From contig CM034234.1 in NCBI GenBank assembly GCA_019916065.1, forward strand, positions 17,189,520-17,253,519: a stretch of 64,000 nt of DNA, given 5' to 3'. A model generated the notes under the pieces. The model was not told the DNA's origin. It saw only the letters and a program-made list of their open reading frames with translations, and made no database searches. This document shows, one piece after another, positions 22,401 to 35,182 of the stretch. Within the stretch, counting starts at the first letter, position 1. The number at the start of each line of letters is the position of its first letter. Made by a program: the position numbers and the translations under genes. The stretch is from Vitellaria paradoxa. Its lineage: Eukaryota; Streptophyta; Magnoliopsida; Ericales; Sapotaceae.

Positions 22401-24329
22401 TATCTCTGTCGATGTGCGTATGTATATATATATATATATGCAGCCAGAGGATTAAAATGTAGGTCGTTTTGTCAATTTTGCTATCTATATATTTATTATT
22501 GTCAATTTTATTTGCCAGGCAAATAAGTAGAGAGGGCCAGCATGGATAATAAATGTGAATCTACAGTGCTATTTGTGTGTTTTTTTTTTTTTTATGTTCA
22601 ATATTTTACTTGTAATTTTTTTTTCCAATTACCATTTTTCATTTAAATTAAAACAAAAAACACGTTTAATAATATAATTTTATTTATAATAAAATTAATT
22701 AATTTAATAAAAAATATTTCATATTAATTTAATTAATTAATTTAATAAAAATATATTTAAATTAATTAATTTAATGTTATAAAATATTGATTTTTAATAA
22801 TAACTATTTTTAATTTAATAATAAATATTATTTTATTTATTAAAATATTTTAATAAAATAAATCAATTTCTTCTTCTTTTTTGTTTTTTTTTTTTTTGGT
22901 AGTTACTTTTGGTGGTGCTGTGCAAAGAAATTTCTAGGTCATATTTTTAACCACAAAACTTGTAAAAATTAGTCTGGTTTAGCTTGAGCCACCTATTACT
23001 GGAGAGAGTAAATTAAGTGCAAGCGTCAAATTCTTCTTGAGAAAGATTCTAAACTCACCAATTTAGAGTGTGTTTGGAGTGATAAAAAGTGAGATAAAAT
23101 GTGGTTTGGAAAAATTTTTTACATTTGGTACATACATCTCAAACTACATTTTTTGGAGATGAATAGTAAGATTCCCACTCTGACGTATTAGATTTCCGTT
23201 AAATCGATTCAAAATTTTGTATCTTTACACTACAATTCGTCGAAACGGTTTCTATAATCCGTTTAGACGGAAGTTGGTTGTGCGAATTCGTCACAACGGT
23301 TTCTACGACCCCACAAAAAATAGACAAAGTAGATGTTATTGGGTAGATTGGGAGTCCATAATGAGAATAACAAAAAAAATTTTACTATTTGATTAACTAA
23401 ATTCTAGTTATTGAATTTTTTTTATATTGAACTTTTTTTGAACTTGGAAAAAGTAAGAATTTGTAAAAATGTATAGATATTTTCAAAGATTTTTAAAAAT
23501 TTTCAAATATTTACACCAAAATTTGGTGCATTAAACCTAACGTTAATAATGACACTCCTTGCACTTGAAGAATAAAATATCACAAACAAACATTAGTTTT
23601 TATTATGTCAGCATAATTATAGTCATATTCTAATTTCTTCACATGAAGACATCATTAATACGGACACATGCCACCTAATTAATATTAATTTTATAATTAA
23701 TTGTATATATATATTTATAGCACTAAAGACTAGTAGCCAACCACGATGCATGCATGACAATCCAAGGAGCTAATGTGCTTTTTCTTGGGATTGGATTCAC
23801 CAAGATTGAGCCCTCATCTTGTCCCTATTATCTTATAATGTACTTGATATTTCCCATTAATATATATCCCCCACTCCTAGTGGAAGGAGAATAATAAAAT
23901 TGGCAACTTTTCCTATTTTTTTTAATCATAAAAGAAGAGACATTTGGAGTTTTTAAATGCATGAAAACAAAATAACATGATTAAAAAGTCATGGTATGTG
24001 CTTTAACGTTGTCTTCTTTTCTTGAAGAAAGCATTTATCTCTTGCATTCAATTTTTCAAGGGTAAAAAAAAAACAAAAAAAAAGGACTAGGATTCTTGGA
24101 GCTTTATATTACAGGCGCTAAAGCTGATTTCATGAGGACTGAGACAAGATGGGGGAAGACAAGGCTCTCTGCCCCAAATATTAACTTACATGTTTGATTC
24201 ACTGGCCATCCTATTTTTTTAGCAAGAGACACTTAGCGCAAGGGTAAAATGAAGCTATAGAAAGTGTTGAAGAGAGCAAATTCTCTCTCAATTCTCTTTC
24301 TAACACTACCGGTAACATCTTGTAATCAA
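19466..24329. other. AT-rich intergenic DNA, no supported gene
   Basis: Mostly low-complexity A/T-rich sequence. A repeat related to 63000-63250 lies at 20747-20970. A segment at about 20190-20540 has more balanced composition and a 122-codon open frame that begins only at TTG and matches nothing known. At 23058-23340 there is a probable MITE fragment with words such as GTTTGGAGTGATAAAA. An (AT)n microsatellite lies near 22420. Confidence 0.4.
20747..20970 (+). repeat. Dispersed repeat family M4, copy 1
   Basis: Contains repeated TTTTTAGTA, GTGTTTGGTAAAAATTTT and TAGTAACTG words in the same order as 63000-63250, ending with a related block TAAATTATTGTAACTGAATA. The sequence has no coding capacity. 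It is probably a MITE; ends were not resolved. Confidence 0.45.
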
Positions 24330-24640
24330 GGGTTCATTTGGTATGTTATTTTGTTTTGGGTCTTTTTTTTTTTTTTTTTACGTTTTTAGGTTAAAATACA
24401 TTTAGTTACTTTTTAGTTACTTGTAATTTCAAAACATATTTTAAAAAATAGAAAAACAGGTTTATACACAGAACGTGAAATGGATAAAAATCGTTTTGAG
24501 TTTTTTTTTAACTCAAAATAAAAAAAATATCAAAATATAGAAAATAAAAAATATCAAATTATATGTATTTTTAGTATTCTTAAAAAAATAATCTCAAAAC
24601 AGAAAATAAAAATACAAATTAAATACTACCTACATTTTAT
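24330..24640 (+). mobile_element. Tourist-like MITE (family M1, copy d), degraded
   Basis: Begins near GGGTTCATTTGG and contains the family's internal words CAAAACATATTTTAAAAAATAGAAAA and CGTTTTGAGTTTTTT followed by ACTCAAAATA. It is recognisably related to 60905-61232 but diverged, and its right end is uncertain. Confidence 0.4.
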
Positions 24641-26690
24641 TTATTCGACAATTTAATCTAATTATTTAAGTTTCTGTCCCCCGGTCAACATACGTGAAGA
24701 TGTGATAAGAAGATCAGATCCGTTCTCTGCATTATTTGCCCTATTGTCATCCCCATATATTTTACACGCTCTCAGTTGTTTTCCATCCCTTTAATGCTTG
24801 GATGGTTGAACTACGCAAACGCCAAGTGACCAGCGCGTTTGACTTGATTTTTCACGCACAAACCTGGGGTATCGGATCCTCAATAGCCATGCCAGAATCT
24901 TCTCGACTGTCCCAGATTGGAGATTCTCGGGGAGAAACCGGGGCATGTAAATCATCATAATTCCCACTCAAAGTCCCATGTGCCTTCATAACTAGAACGA
25001 TCATTTATTAAATAAGATAATTTTCTTTTATTGCAGTCTTTCTTAAATTGAAATAAACAGAATCTTAGTATATATATTTTTATTTTTTTGCGGGTGCAAT
25101 ATTATATATCGTTAAGAAAACCTCTAGTGATAAAATTTAATTACTAAAAATAATCATTTATTATATATAGCGCATGATTAGATTCTATAATTGTTTATTT
25201 ATATTATTCAAATCTTTTATTAATTACATAGTTGTTTTCACGTAAATTAAAATTGGGATGTTGTGACATTAATTGATACTGTCAAGATTTGAAAGATGAA
25301 CAACCCATATTAGCTAATTCGTTGACAAACCTGCGCCCTCCCCAAACTGGATAAGCTATTAGTCTATATATATGTGCATATATAATCATTTCCTAGTAGG
25401 ATGGGGCCCACAATTGGATAAGCTTCTCATGTTCTAATGCAGCTTTTGAAAAACAAGGTTTACAGTGACTAATGAAAAATAAACTAACAAAAGCATGCTG
25501 TGGTACTTAACGGGCGGAACAGTTTAGCGGACCGTAAATAGTGATGGAAAATGAGTTGGGCCGGCCTGCTTTCTGGCCGGCTTTCTGGCTAGTTCGCCTC
25601 TGTTCTGGGTCGGGTCAGGTAAATTTTCCTCTAATTTGTCCATTGATCTTATGTATTTTTTAATGTTTTTAAATAAATTAAAAAAATTAGTTTCAGTTGA
25701 ATTATCAATTCTTTCTTATTATTAAGAAAAAGTAACAAAAATAAAATACTAACTTATTAATGTTTTCATTTAACAATAATTGTATTTCCATCACTTAAAA
25801 AAACAGAAAAAGACAAAAAAACAGAGGTTTGAAGTTTAAAAATCATAATTTATTAGGAACTAAAATAATAAGAGCAAGCAAGTGAACCAAACTTTAAAAC
25901 TCAATTAAAAAAAAAAAAGAAAAAAAAGGAAGGAAGGAAAGAAGGAAAGGAAAAAAAAAAAAAAAACAAAGGAATAAAAATGAGCATGGCCCTCTGGCCC
26001 AATAACAGTAGTGCGGGCTCAACTAAGCCCAAAATGAAATAGTTTACCAACCCAGGACAATAACTAAAATCCATATATTTAAAATACCCATAATTCTCAA
26101 CAAAATACCAAATTAGGTCAAATTTTAGGTACCGAGTTTTAAAAATTTGGCAACTGAGTTTACAATAAAAATGAAGCAAATATGGATTTGTTTTTGAGAG
26201 AATATGAATTAATAAAAAAATAAAAATCCTAAAATTTAACATTGTAGTGGAAATTATCAATTTTGTAAAATATATATATATATATATATAATTTTAACAT
26301 TAACAGTAAAGCAATGAAAGTTCTAGTGTTAATATTAATTGTCCAAATATTTTATTTTTCAAAAATTATCCCTAATTAAACGGAATATTTTATACTATAC
26401 TTTTCTAGAGTCTCACAAAATTATATTAAAAATTTCCATTTCTCACACTTTTTTTTTTTTAAACACACTACCCCTATTTCTTGCTATAGAGGTGTATTGC
26501 TAGGGGGGTTGCTGGGGCCCTAAGCTATGAACTGGCTGTCTTCTTCATCCGGGGTTTAGCACTGGATAAAACGTGAGAAAAGTGAGCCTCTGCATGTAGA
26601 CAGATCTCAATTGGGCTGGGACAGCACAACACAGCATACTTCATTTATTAGGCTGAAACAGTCTGTTCTATATTAACTAGCACTTAACCA
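24641..26690. other. Intergenic DNA, no supported gene
   Basis: A segment at 24660-24980 has a more balanced base composition and a 74-codon open frame without a convincing ATG; it was not recognised. The remainder is A/T-rich with poly(A) and AGGA-type tracts near 25910-25960 and an (AT)n run near 26270. Confidence 0.35.
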
Positions 26691-26830
26691 CCAATGGATG
26701 GCCCAGCGGTATTCAATTTAGGACCAAGGAGTTTGCTCCTTCTGTGATCTCAAGTTCGAATCTCACGAGCCTCACTTAGGCTGGTGGCTACGGATCGCAG
26801 GGTTTTACTTCTTTGCAAGGCAAAACAGTT
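26691..26830 (+). mobile_element. tRNA-derived SINE-like element
   Basis: An A-box-like TGGCCCAGCGGT (26699-26710) and a B-box AGTTCGAATCT (26753-26763) are spaced as in a RNA polymerase III promoter. The sequence does not fold as a full tRNA and runs on into a GC-richer body (GAGCCTCACTTAGGCTGGTGGC). This is the usual structure of a plant SINE. A clean target duplication was not identified. Confidence 0.5.
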
Positions 26831-26835
26831 AATGA

Positions 26836-28403
26836 ATTAACAAACAAATGATATAAAAAACACTCTCCTCCTTATTTTAGTTTGGGAAAGTGAGTGCAAT
26901 TTTGTCATCTACACATCACACATATTCGGCGACCTCATCAAACGTGTTTGTTACACCGAATAGGAGGGATGATATAGAATCTGGTACTCACAGGACCCGT
27001 ATATCTTATTTTTCTTTCCCTTTTTTTTTGAATATTTATTTTGATGCTATTTGTGTACATATATATATATATATATATTAAATTATATAATTACATTTGA
27101 AGCAAAAGTGGATGACGAGAGTGAAAGTTAACCATAATTACATGGGTTTGTTATAATTAAAACTATAAGTATTAAAATGGGACGATGTGTAAACTATAAG
27201 AGTGGTTTCTGAAATTTATCCGCTTAAAATTTATTAAATATTAATTAAATTTAAAAAATATAAAAATTTTAACTTCTCTCACAATAATAATATATTTTAA
27301 ATTTAAAAATATAAAGAAAATGTCTAAATATTAATTAGACTTGTGAGTTAAATTTTAAATTTAAATTGATCATGTCAACCTTTTAGTTAAAAAACTATTT
27401 AATAGTACTCAATAATTGAGTTATTTTTATAAAGTACAGTATAAAACGTACTTTTAATAATGATATTTTTAATTTAAGTTATTTTTTTATAAAATCATTA
27501 AGAAATTTATTTTAACATAATTAAGAATAATATTATTTTTAACCCAAGTAAATTTTACAAAACGAACAAAAAAAATTAAAAAATGTATATTGAAATTGAC
27601 AAATGTTTAAAAATAAAAAAGAGATTATTGGGTAAGTTTGAGGATTACTGTTTACATTTTAGAGTCAAGCCGGGTTCTCAAGATTGGGTTAGATCAAGAT
27701 TTGATAAAACATAAGTTTTTACAATTCATATAAAAATCTGATTTTAATTAACTCCATTAGTTCACTAAAACTCACACGAATGAGAAATAAGGGGCATCTT
27801 CTGCATTTATTGCTGAAACGTTGGCAGGCGTGCTTGGAGGCTTTTAGTTTATTGTTACGTGATAGTATTCCTAATGTAGATGCACGTAATTGGGATATTA
27901 TGTGATAATATTTACGGATGTTAGGCACTTGATTAGCTCAGAGTTTGCTTTTGTTGAAAGTATGTAAATTAGGCAAGAAATTAGTTAATTTAGGAAGCTC
28001 ATATGTTGGCTAAGGATGGATCGGATGCTGAATAAATTACAATAATCTAAAATAATAGTTGCTGTTTATACGTTTGGATTGCCCACAATAAATTACACTA
28101 ATCTAAAATCATAATTGCAATTCATACATTGAGATCGTCCACCAATGTAGAAATCACATGAAATTTATGCATGATAAATGATTCAAATGCATTGGTTATG
28201 ATTAAAAATATCAAATTTGTTCACATTCAATTAGTATTTACATAATCAACCTGATATAAATAAGGTATATTCTACTGAAAAGCCTAATGAATAAATATGA
28301 GTTGTACCTTAATGGGTATGAGTAAGATATTATCAAGAGGCTTCCATTTATACATTTAGCCGCTAAATTTTTTAACATTTTTTTTTTCAACTGCAAATAT
28401 AAT
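26836..28403. other. AT-rich intergenic DNA
   Basis: No supported gene. An (AT)n microsatellite lies at about 27058-27079. Short open frames here look accidental. Confidence 0.35.
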
Positions 28404-28836
28404 GGGTGCATTTGGTGTGTTGAAAGTTAGAGAAAATCTCTGAAAACTTCTGAAAATTTTTAAAATTCTTTAACACATTTTACTTTCTTCGTACTTTGTG
28501 AAATTTCTATAAATGTATATATATATATATATATATCTCAACAAACTTTTATAAACCCTAATAAAATTTTTACAAACTCTAATAACACTTCCACAAACTC
28601 TAATAATTTTCTCTAAATCCCAAAAATTTTCAACAATTTTTAAAAAATTCTGATATAAGACCATTCGAACAGATCCAAAAAAACAATTTGAGCGGAATCT
28701 CTCTCCAAAAAATTAACATAAAAGTTAAAAATGACACTATTCATTTTTGAAAAACATGATTTGGTGTTTGCGCTCCAAACATTAAAAAGTTAATCAAATT
28801 ATATTTTTCGTTATTTTTCGATACTTCAAACGCTCC
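28404..28836 (+). mobile_element. MITE family M3, copy 1
   Basis: Starts GGGTGCATTTGG and ends, inverted, GGAGCGTTTGAAG, giving imperfect terminal inverted repeats. The interior shares an order of words with 42654-43147: AAAATCTCT, TTTGTGAAATTTCTATAAA, AAATTTTTACAAACTC, CTGATATAA, TCTCTCTCCAAAAAATTAAC. No coding capacity. An (AT)n microsatellite sits inside it. Confidence 0.5.
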
Positions 28837-29370
28837 TCAATATATAATGCACATTCAGAACGACAAAAATAAAATTATAACATAATACAAATATTACTAC
28901 TTGACTATAAAAATTCAATGATAATGTAAATAAAACATATTTTGATAAATATGAATAAGATATTGATATTCTTTTCCACATCGATATGGGTTTGGATAAA
29001 GTATGAATAGAGTTATTATAAATAGGTAATGGTAATAATAGGACAAAATTTATTTGTATTTCATCCACCGACATCCCTAGTCATGACTAATGAATAGAAT
29101 TGTTATAAATAGGTAATAGTATTGAGAAGACAAATTTAGTCCATACTTCATCCACTGCCTTGATGAATAAAGATTATAAATAGTTATTGGTAATGATAAG
29201 GTAAATTTTGCCCTTAACTCATTCATTGCCCTCCCTAGTCATGACTAATGGTAGTCTTTTCCTTGATATCTTGTGGAATAGGATTAAGAACATAACTGTG
29301 TATGATTAGAGCCAAACTATGGGATACAATATGATAACACATGAAATTAATTATAGAAAACACGCGTTTT
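28837..29370. other. Intergenic DNA
   Basis: Two short related blocks (about 28990-29075 and 29085-29150) repeat GAATAGAGTTATTATAAATAGGTAATGG or a close form. A third block begins near 29155. No gene is supported. Confidence 0.35.
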
Positions 29371-29475
29371 GACTTTTATTTCATTTTGATGGAGAATGCC
29401 CACCGTAAAAAGATGACTTTTATTTCATTTTGAGGGAGAATGCCCACCGTAAAAAGATGACTTTTATTCGTTTTG
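29371..29475. repeat. 44-bp tandem repeat, 2.4 units
   Basis: Units start at 29371 and 29415, with a partial third at 29459. Each reads GACTTTTATTTCATTTTGA then GGAGAATGCCCACCGTAAAAAGAT, differing at one base. Confidence 0.85.
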
Positions 29476-29518
29476 TTGACTGTTTAGGACTGTTGGGAGT
29501 CTCGCACACAAATACACT

Positions 29519-29536
29519 TACGCGCGGGCGCGCGTA
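29519..29536. promoter_or_regulatory. CGCG-box palindrome upstream of the DUF789 gene
   Basis: TACGCGC-GGGC-GCGCGTA forms a 7-bp inverted repeat with overlapping CGCG cores; another CACGCGTTT lies at about 29361. CGCG elements are the known binding site of CAMTA calmodulin-binding transcription factors. It is about 0.85 kb from the start codon, so a role in this promoter is only an inference. Confidence 0.35.
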
Positions 29537-30139
29537 TAGTCTGCGATGACGGTTGCGATGTATATATACGGATGCATATGAATTTGTTTGTGTGTATATA
29601 CATGGTCATATAACTCCTACACTGAGTGTAGTATCCTTGTTTGTTGTGTTTTTGCCGTGGGCTTGATACTTTTTATCTGAATACATGGGTATCTGTTGAG
29701 GAAAGGATGATTTTGAGAGTCAGAATTGTTTCTGGGTCTCAAATTACAACCTTCTCCATAATTTTCTAGGCCTTTCCTTTTCTCTTGTAGGCAGATTGCC
29801 CGAAACTCGGGGTATTTTCTCGGAAATTCGAAGACTTGTATCTCATTTTCCGGGAAAATAAATTGACATGATTCTATCCGGGTTTTTGCTTGGTGGGGTT
29901 TTTTGATTTGCTTTGAATCGTCGCAACTTTTTGTGAATTGGGCTTGTCTCATTTTGGGTTTTTCTTTGGAGTTTCCTTGAAGGGTAGGGGGAAAAAAGAT
30001 TGAATTTTGTGGCTTTTTTATCACTACAGGACGAGAAAATCTCGGAGTAACTGGGGAAAAAAATGTTAGAAATAACAGCATTGCTTTGCCAACGAAGACC
30101 TATCTTCCCGTGAATTTAGAGATAGATATTAATTTTTAT

Positions 30140-30308
30140 TTTCTCTGCTATAAATTAGGTGTCCAAAAGTCAAAAAATAGAAAATTTGGAAACCAATCTC
30201 TCTCGGGCCTTAAGAAAGAAAGGAAATCCCAACACTCTCTCCCCATCCCTGTGTTTTTCCTCTGTTCTGTGCGCTCTCTGTTTTCAGGGTTTTGAGAGAG
30301 AACCATTG

Positions 30309-30347
<39 letters not shown>

Positions 30348-30378
30348 CCTCTGTTACTTTCTGTCTCTCTCGCAGAAT
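30140..30378 (+). promoter_or_regulatory. Putative core promoter and 5' leader of the DUF789 gene
   Basis: A TATAAAT box at 30149-30155 lies about 225 bp before the start codon. The presumed leader contains a (CT)n tract (about 30311-30343), a pyrimidine patch common in plant 5' UTRs. The transcription start is inferred. Confidence 0.5.
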
Positions 30379-32917
30379 ATGATTCTGGGAAAAGGGTCAA
30401 TGCTATCAAACCTTGAATGCTTCCTCGATTGCACAACCCCAGTGGTCCCATCCCAGTTCCTACCCAAGGTCCATTTTCCCATTCAATGTGTTCCTTTAAT
30501 TTTGACAAACTCAGAGAAACCATATGATATGTTTTGATGATTATTTATATGCCTTATTATTTGATATATATAATTTGTGCAGAGTGAGATCAGAAACCTG
30601 AATAGGCTTTGGCACCCCTGGGTGAGGGAAAAAGTTGAATATTTCACATTGGCTGGTCTTTGGAATTGTTTCGATGAATGGAGTGCTTATGGTGCTGGAG
30701 TTCCAATCAGTTTGGACAATAATGAAACCCTTGTTCAGTACTATGTGCCTTACCTCTCTGCAATCCAAATCTTTACCAGCAACTCGTCGCACCAGAGCTT
30801 TAGGTATCGTTTTCATGCTTCGCATTTGATTTTTTTTTTTCCTTTGCTCTTTAGAACAAACATTACTGTTATTGAATAGAATATGGCTTAGAAACGGCAA
30901 CCCAGTGCACAAAGGCTCTTGCGTTGCGGGGTCTAGAGAGGGTGCTAGACGTAAGCCTTGTCCCCTGTCACAATGGAGAAAATCTTACCTTGCTCCAAGG
31001 ACCCTTTAGAATCGCTTTTAAACTATCAAAATTAAACCTGAAGCCATCTTAATGCGATGTTTTGGTTATAAAATGTTGTAATTTGAATTTTGCATGGAAT
31101 ACCCATATGGGCTGGCTAAAATTTTCCCATTTTGATGATTTCTTGCTTTTTTTTTTTGTTTTTATTTTTTCTTGCCTTTTCTTTTCATATTAGTGTTCTT
31201 AAATTAGGTTGATAATTGAAATGATTTGACAGGATTGTTGATCGTTTGAATTTTATTTTGTTGCATAGTTTGATCCTCTCTGTAAATTGCTTTGTTTTAT
31301 CTAGGGAGAAATTACGTAATTGATCAAAATGATCAATTTCAAGTATTGATTTTTGAGTGGCTAAATCGAATGAATTCCTGGCAAAACTTTTCCAGGGATG
31401 AGACTGACTCTGTGTGTGAGACGAGGGATTCATTCAGCGATTCATTTAGCGACGAGAGCGAGAGCGAGAAGCTATCAAGGTGGGATGGATGTTCCTCAGA
31501 GGATGGAGTGTTTGAGCAAGATAGCATGTGGCATACGGACAGTAGATTGGGTTACCTTTACTTTCAGTATTTTGAACGATCAAGTCCGTATGGAAGAGTT
31601 CCTCTTATGGATAAGGTGCCCTTTATCGGACCATTTTGTCTCTTCTTTTAGATTTTTTAGATTTTTAAATTTTCATTAACATTTATTCTGTGTTTTTACT
31701 TCTCTTTTTGGGTGTAAAATTTCTGACAAAATCATTTGATATCCTTTCAAGAAAGGCATCTGTTAAAGATCTGCTGAAACTTTTCACTTTAGAATATGAA
31801 TTTTGCTCCATTTCTTTTCTACTTGTCGGTGGTCTCAATTATATGCCATCTTCTCTTTATGGCCTGTGGGGGATTGTATTTTTTTTTATGAGCATGTGTT
31901 CCTCCGTGCCTTTGATGTGGTGGTGTTTCCTAAATCATATGGTTTAAAAAAAGATGTATCTCATAATCTCATTCCATGTGAAACACCTGCTCTTTATTTT
32001 TTTAGTTGAAAAATGATTATTTATGGGATTCCCAGTGACATCATTTATTTTACCATGCTTCCAGATCAGTGGATTAGCTCAAAGATACCCGGGATTAATG
32101 TCCTTAAGAAGTGTGGATCTTTCACCAGCTAGCTGGATGGCGGTTGCTTGGTCTCTCTCTCTCTCTCTATATATATACACATTCACATTATTGCGAGAGA
32201 CATGAGCATCCACTTAAAGAATGGAACTCGGTGTCTTCTCTCTCTCTCTCTCTTTTTGTCAAAGAAAGTAGAAGGAGATTTATGTGTTTGGTATTAGTTT
32301 AAACTATAAACTAGTTTGGGAATGCACCCATTCTGGGCTTTCAAAATTGCCCAATCATTATGTCAATTTCTTTTGAAGATTCTGGAAAAGTGAAACAAAT
32401 ATTTACTGACTAATCTAACGGTATCAATAATTTTCAGGTACCCAATTTACCATATTCCCATGGGAAGAACCATAAAGGACTTGTCCGCATGCTTCCTCAC
32501 TTACCACACCATTTCATCTTCTTTTCAAGGTATTCTGTTCGGCCCCCTTTGACTCAAAACCTTTTTCTTTATCTTCTCTTTCGTTTTCACCTTTGTTTTC
32601 TTTTCCCAAAAAACGATTTGTATGGAAAAAACTAATTCTCTGTCACTGAGATAGATATGGACCTTGAAGACGAAATAAGAGATGCTGAGAGGAAGGGAAA
32701 GGGAAGGGGGGAGAGCATCTCACTCCCTCCATTTGGTTTGGCCACTTATAAGATGCAAGGCAGCATGTGGGTATCTAGCAAGAATGGCCGGGATCAAGAG
32801 AGATTAGCTTCGCTTTTGGGTGTGGCAGATTCGTGGCTGAAGCAGCTGAGAGTCCAGCACCACGATTTCAACTACTTCACGGGCATTTGCCGTGGGCTGA
32901 AAATCGCACAAGCTTAG
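30379..32917 (+). CDS. DUF789 family protein (six exons, 323 residues)
   Basis: Exons are 30379-30468, 30583-30803, 31396-31615, 32065-32150, 32438-32529 and 32655-32917, all with GT-AG borders, giving 324 codons with the stop. The protein begins MILGKGSMLSNLECFLDCTT and contains blocks diagnostic of the plant DUF789 family: a start LNRLWHPWVREKVEYFTL, LWNCFDEWSAYGAGVP, VQYYVPYLSAIQIF, a serine/acidic linker (SFSDSFSDESESEKLS), LGYLYFQYFERSSPYGRVPL, LRSVDLSPASWMAVAWYPIY and IPMGRTIKDLSACFLTYHTI. The last block is GLATYKMQGSMWV and a C-terminal WLKQLRVQHHDFNYF. Length is near the usual 300-400 residues. The family's biochemical function is unknown. Intron 2 (30804-31395) contains an old SINE fragment. 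No disruption is seen, so the gene is probably functional. Confidence 0.92.
30893..30968 (-). mobile_element. SINE 3' fragment in intron 2 of the DUF789 gene
   Basis: Read on the minus strand, the segment carries the words GACCCCGCAACGCAAGAGCC and TTTGTGCACTGGGTTGCC. These resemble the common 3' body of a plant SINE family that ends in a CTTGTGCACCGGG-type motif. The polymerase III promoter half is missing. Identification rests on recall of the family, so it is moderate. Confidence 0.45.
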
Positions 32918-33453
32918 CGATCTTCTGGGTGGTTTTAACAGCAAGAATCCTTTGTATTGGCCTCTCGTTTGTGCTCTTTAATTTAGAAGAACAAGCTTAA
33001 TTTTTTTTTTTTTTTTTTGCCGAAAAATGGAAAAAAAAAAAAAAAAGGGTTGAGCGTTGAGGGTTGTAGTTGATGGTTCTTTTTTGTTGAGCTTAGCTAT
33101 GGCTTCTTTGTGAGCTGCTAATGTTCTTTAAGGTACTTTCTGTTTTTGCCCTTTTTGTGGAGAGATGAGACAGTTTGAAGGGAATAGAAGGATTAGGAGG
33201 AGGAGGGGAAAGCCTCGGGGGCTCTCTTGAATGTGACTTGTTAATAATTTATTTGGTATGGAGGACCTGTATACTAGTGATTTTTGCAGGCTTTGCACAA
33301 TTATTTTTTATACATCTTTGGATTTGGTGGTCTTAAAACAAACTTTGAAAAATAGATAATACAACTAAAGTCATCATATTTCTTTTAAAATATTTTTTGT
33401 ATGGTGAATAAAATAAGAAAGATATCGTATCACTATTATATTATATTTATTCA
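32918..33453. other. 3' UTR of the DUF789 gene and intergenic DNA
   Basis: After the stop codon come T and A homopolymer tracts near 33000-33050, then unique sequence. Polyadenylation probably lies within the first 400 bp; no single signal could be fixed. Confidence 0.4.
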
Positions 33454-33945
33454 CTAGTAACAATCCATGCCTATGAATAAAATTAGTATTAAGTTTTTTG
33501 TATGGTTGAAATTTTGAATTAAAAGTTCGAATCGAAAAAATTATGATAATTCATAGGTTTTAATTTTTTTTTCAAAACTTTAGGTCTTAATGGTTCTTGC
33601 GTGTGTTTTGGTTTCTCAATTTTTAATTAATTTTTGATAAACAAAATATAAATTATTGTATTTTAATTAACAAGGTTTAACTTTTTAGAAATCATAATTG
33701 GGTGGAATTGAAGTTGACAGTTTTGATTTGTATATGATCTTCACCATTGAAATATGGTAAAAATTAAAATGTCCAAATTATTTTGTGAGATAGAAATAGT
33801 TGAGTTCACTAAAATAAAAATTGAGCGAAAAATTAAAAATATAAAAATGATCTTAATTGTTGAATAAAAAAAAATAATTTTTAATCGTTAAATTTTAATT
33901 TATGAGATAAATATTTTTAAAAATTATCTTATTTTATTATATAGA
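33454..33945 (-). mobile_element. Non-autonomous Helitron, copy 3
   Basis: 492 bp. On the minus strand the 5' end is A|TCTATATAATAAAATAAG and the 3' end is ATTGTTACTAG|T. The interior matches copies at 18498-19465 throughout. No open frame. Confidence 0.75.
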
Positions 33946-34872
33946 TTTTGTAGGGATTATATTAGGATCCATGGAGATAAATGGTTAAAATACAACAATC
34001 ATATCGTTCGCATGCAACAATCGATCAACTAAATACAATTACAAGTGAAAGGAAAATAAAGAGTATGCACAATTACAAGTGAAAGGAAAATAAAGAGTAT
34101 GCATGCAAGAATTTATCAAATAAACTCTTCATAATCAAATATTTTTTCTGCGTATAACTTGATTGTACCAATTAAAGTATAGTAATCTTTACCAACAAAT
34201 AATGAAAAATTACACATTTCTATCAATACATGACAAAGATGACAAATAAACATTCGAATGGCATATACTATTTTTGAAAGATTTCTTTTTTATAGGTAAG
34301 TGCAGATAGATGTTCATCTTTAAGTATGAGTTTCTATGAGTTTTCTATCTCTTCATTTCCTAATAATATTTTAAAAACAAATTTCTCTCTATATATATGT
34401 GATGAAGTTTGTTGTTCAAAATTTGAATTAATTTTAGTAACAATGACAAATATATTTAAAATTAATTGAAAAGCAAACACAAAACACAAAATTTATATAG
34501 CTTAACAATTATCTATGTCAATATGCCTATATTTCTATTCAAAATCCCCAATAATAAATTAAAAATTAGAGGATTATAAGAAAGAATCTTTAAAAAAACC
34601 TTTCTCATATTTCTCTTCATTTTTTTTTGTCACAGACGCTAAAAGATCCTAGTCTAAACTCTTCAAATGCGCACAACACCTTTTCTTCAAGATTTTCCTA
34701 ATCTAGCTCGAAATGGGCTCTGTAAAACATAGATTTTGTGCTGCTTGTTGGGATGAGAGTCCAAGTAAACTTATAAACTCATTACACACCTCTTATATTT
34801 GCTAGCGACCTTCATAACGAGTATTATACTAACTAAAATCTTCTTTGTGTTTCCCCAAGTTATCTAGGGGCC
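33946..34872. other. AT-rich intergenic DNA with a 34-bp perfect tandem duplication
   Basis: A 34-bp unit beginning ACAATTACAAGTGAAAGG is repeated exactly at 34035-34068 and 34069-34102. Otherwise no feature is supported. Confidence 0.5.
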
Positions 34873-34889
34873 TTGTAACTTATTTATAA
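34873..34889. repeat. Target-site duplication, RTE copy 2 (left)
   Basis: TTGTAACTTATTTATAA, identical to 35183-35199. Confidence 0.85.
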
Positions 34890-35182
34890 ACCAAATCAAA
34901 CCAAATCAAACATTTTCTCACTAGGTGGAGTCGGCTAAATGGATTTATCGACGTCAATTAGATCTGTTTAGGAGTATGTCCTCTGACAAATCTAGATAGG
35001 TCAGGTTATGTTTAATGGTTTTTTTTTCAGCTTCTCTTGGGTTTTCCTCTACCTCTCCTAATCTGCCAATCTCCATACTTTCACACCTTCTAATAGGTGC
35101 CTCTGTTGGACGCCTTCTAACATGGCTAAACCATCTTAATCGATTTTCTTTCATTTTATCTTCAATCGGTACTATTCCTACT
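34890..35182 (-). mobile_element. Severely 5'-truncated RTE retrotransposon, copy 2
   Basis: The minus strand encodes only the C-terminal end of the RTE polyprotein, including ENRLRWFSHVRRRPTEAPI and RRCESMEI, followed by the same 3' region as copy 1. The tail is a TTTGATTTGG-type repeat (34890-34911). It is flanked by a perfect 17-bp duplication at 34873-34889 and 35183-35199. Length between duplications is 293 bp. Confidence 0.85.

Noticed and set aside
24736..24960. 74-codon open frame in a GC-richer patch
   Set aside because: No convincing ATG and no recognised motif; kept only as a note in the intergenic entry.
29617..30081. 154-codon minus-strand open frame upstream of the DUF789 gene
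   Set aside because: No recognisable domain. It lies over the presumed promoter or upstream non-coding exon of the plus-strand gene and is probably accidental.
30541..30912. 123-codon minus-strand open frame
   Set aside because: It is the shadow of exon 2 of the DUF789 gene.
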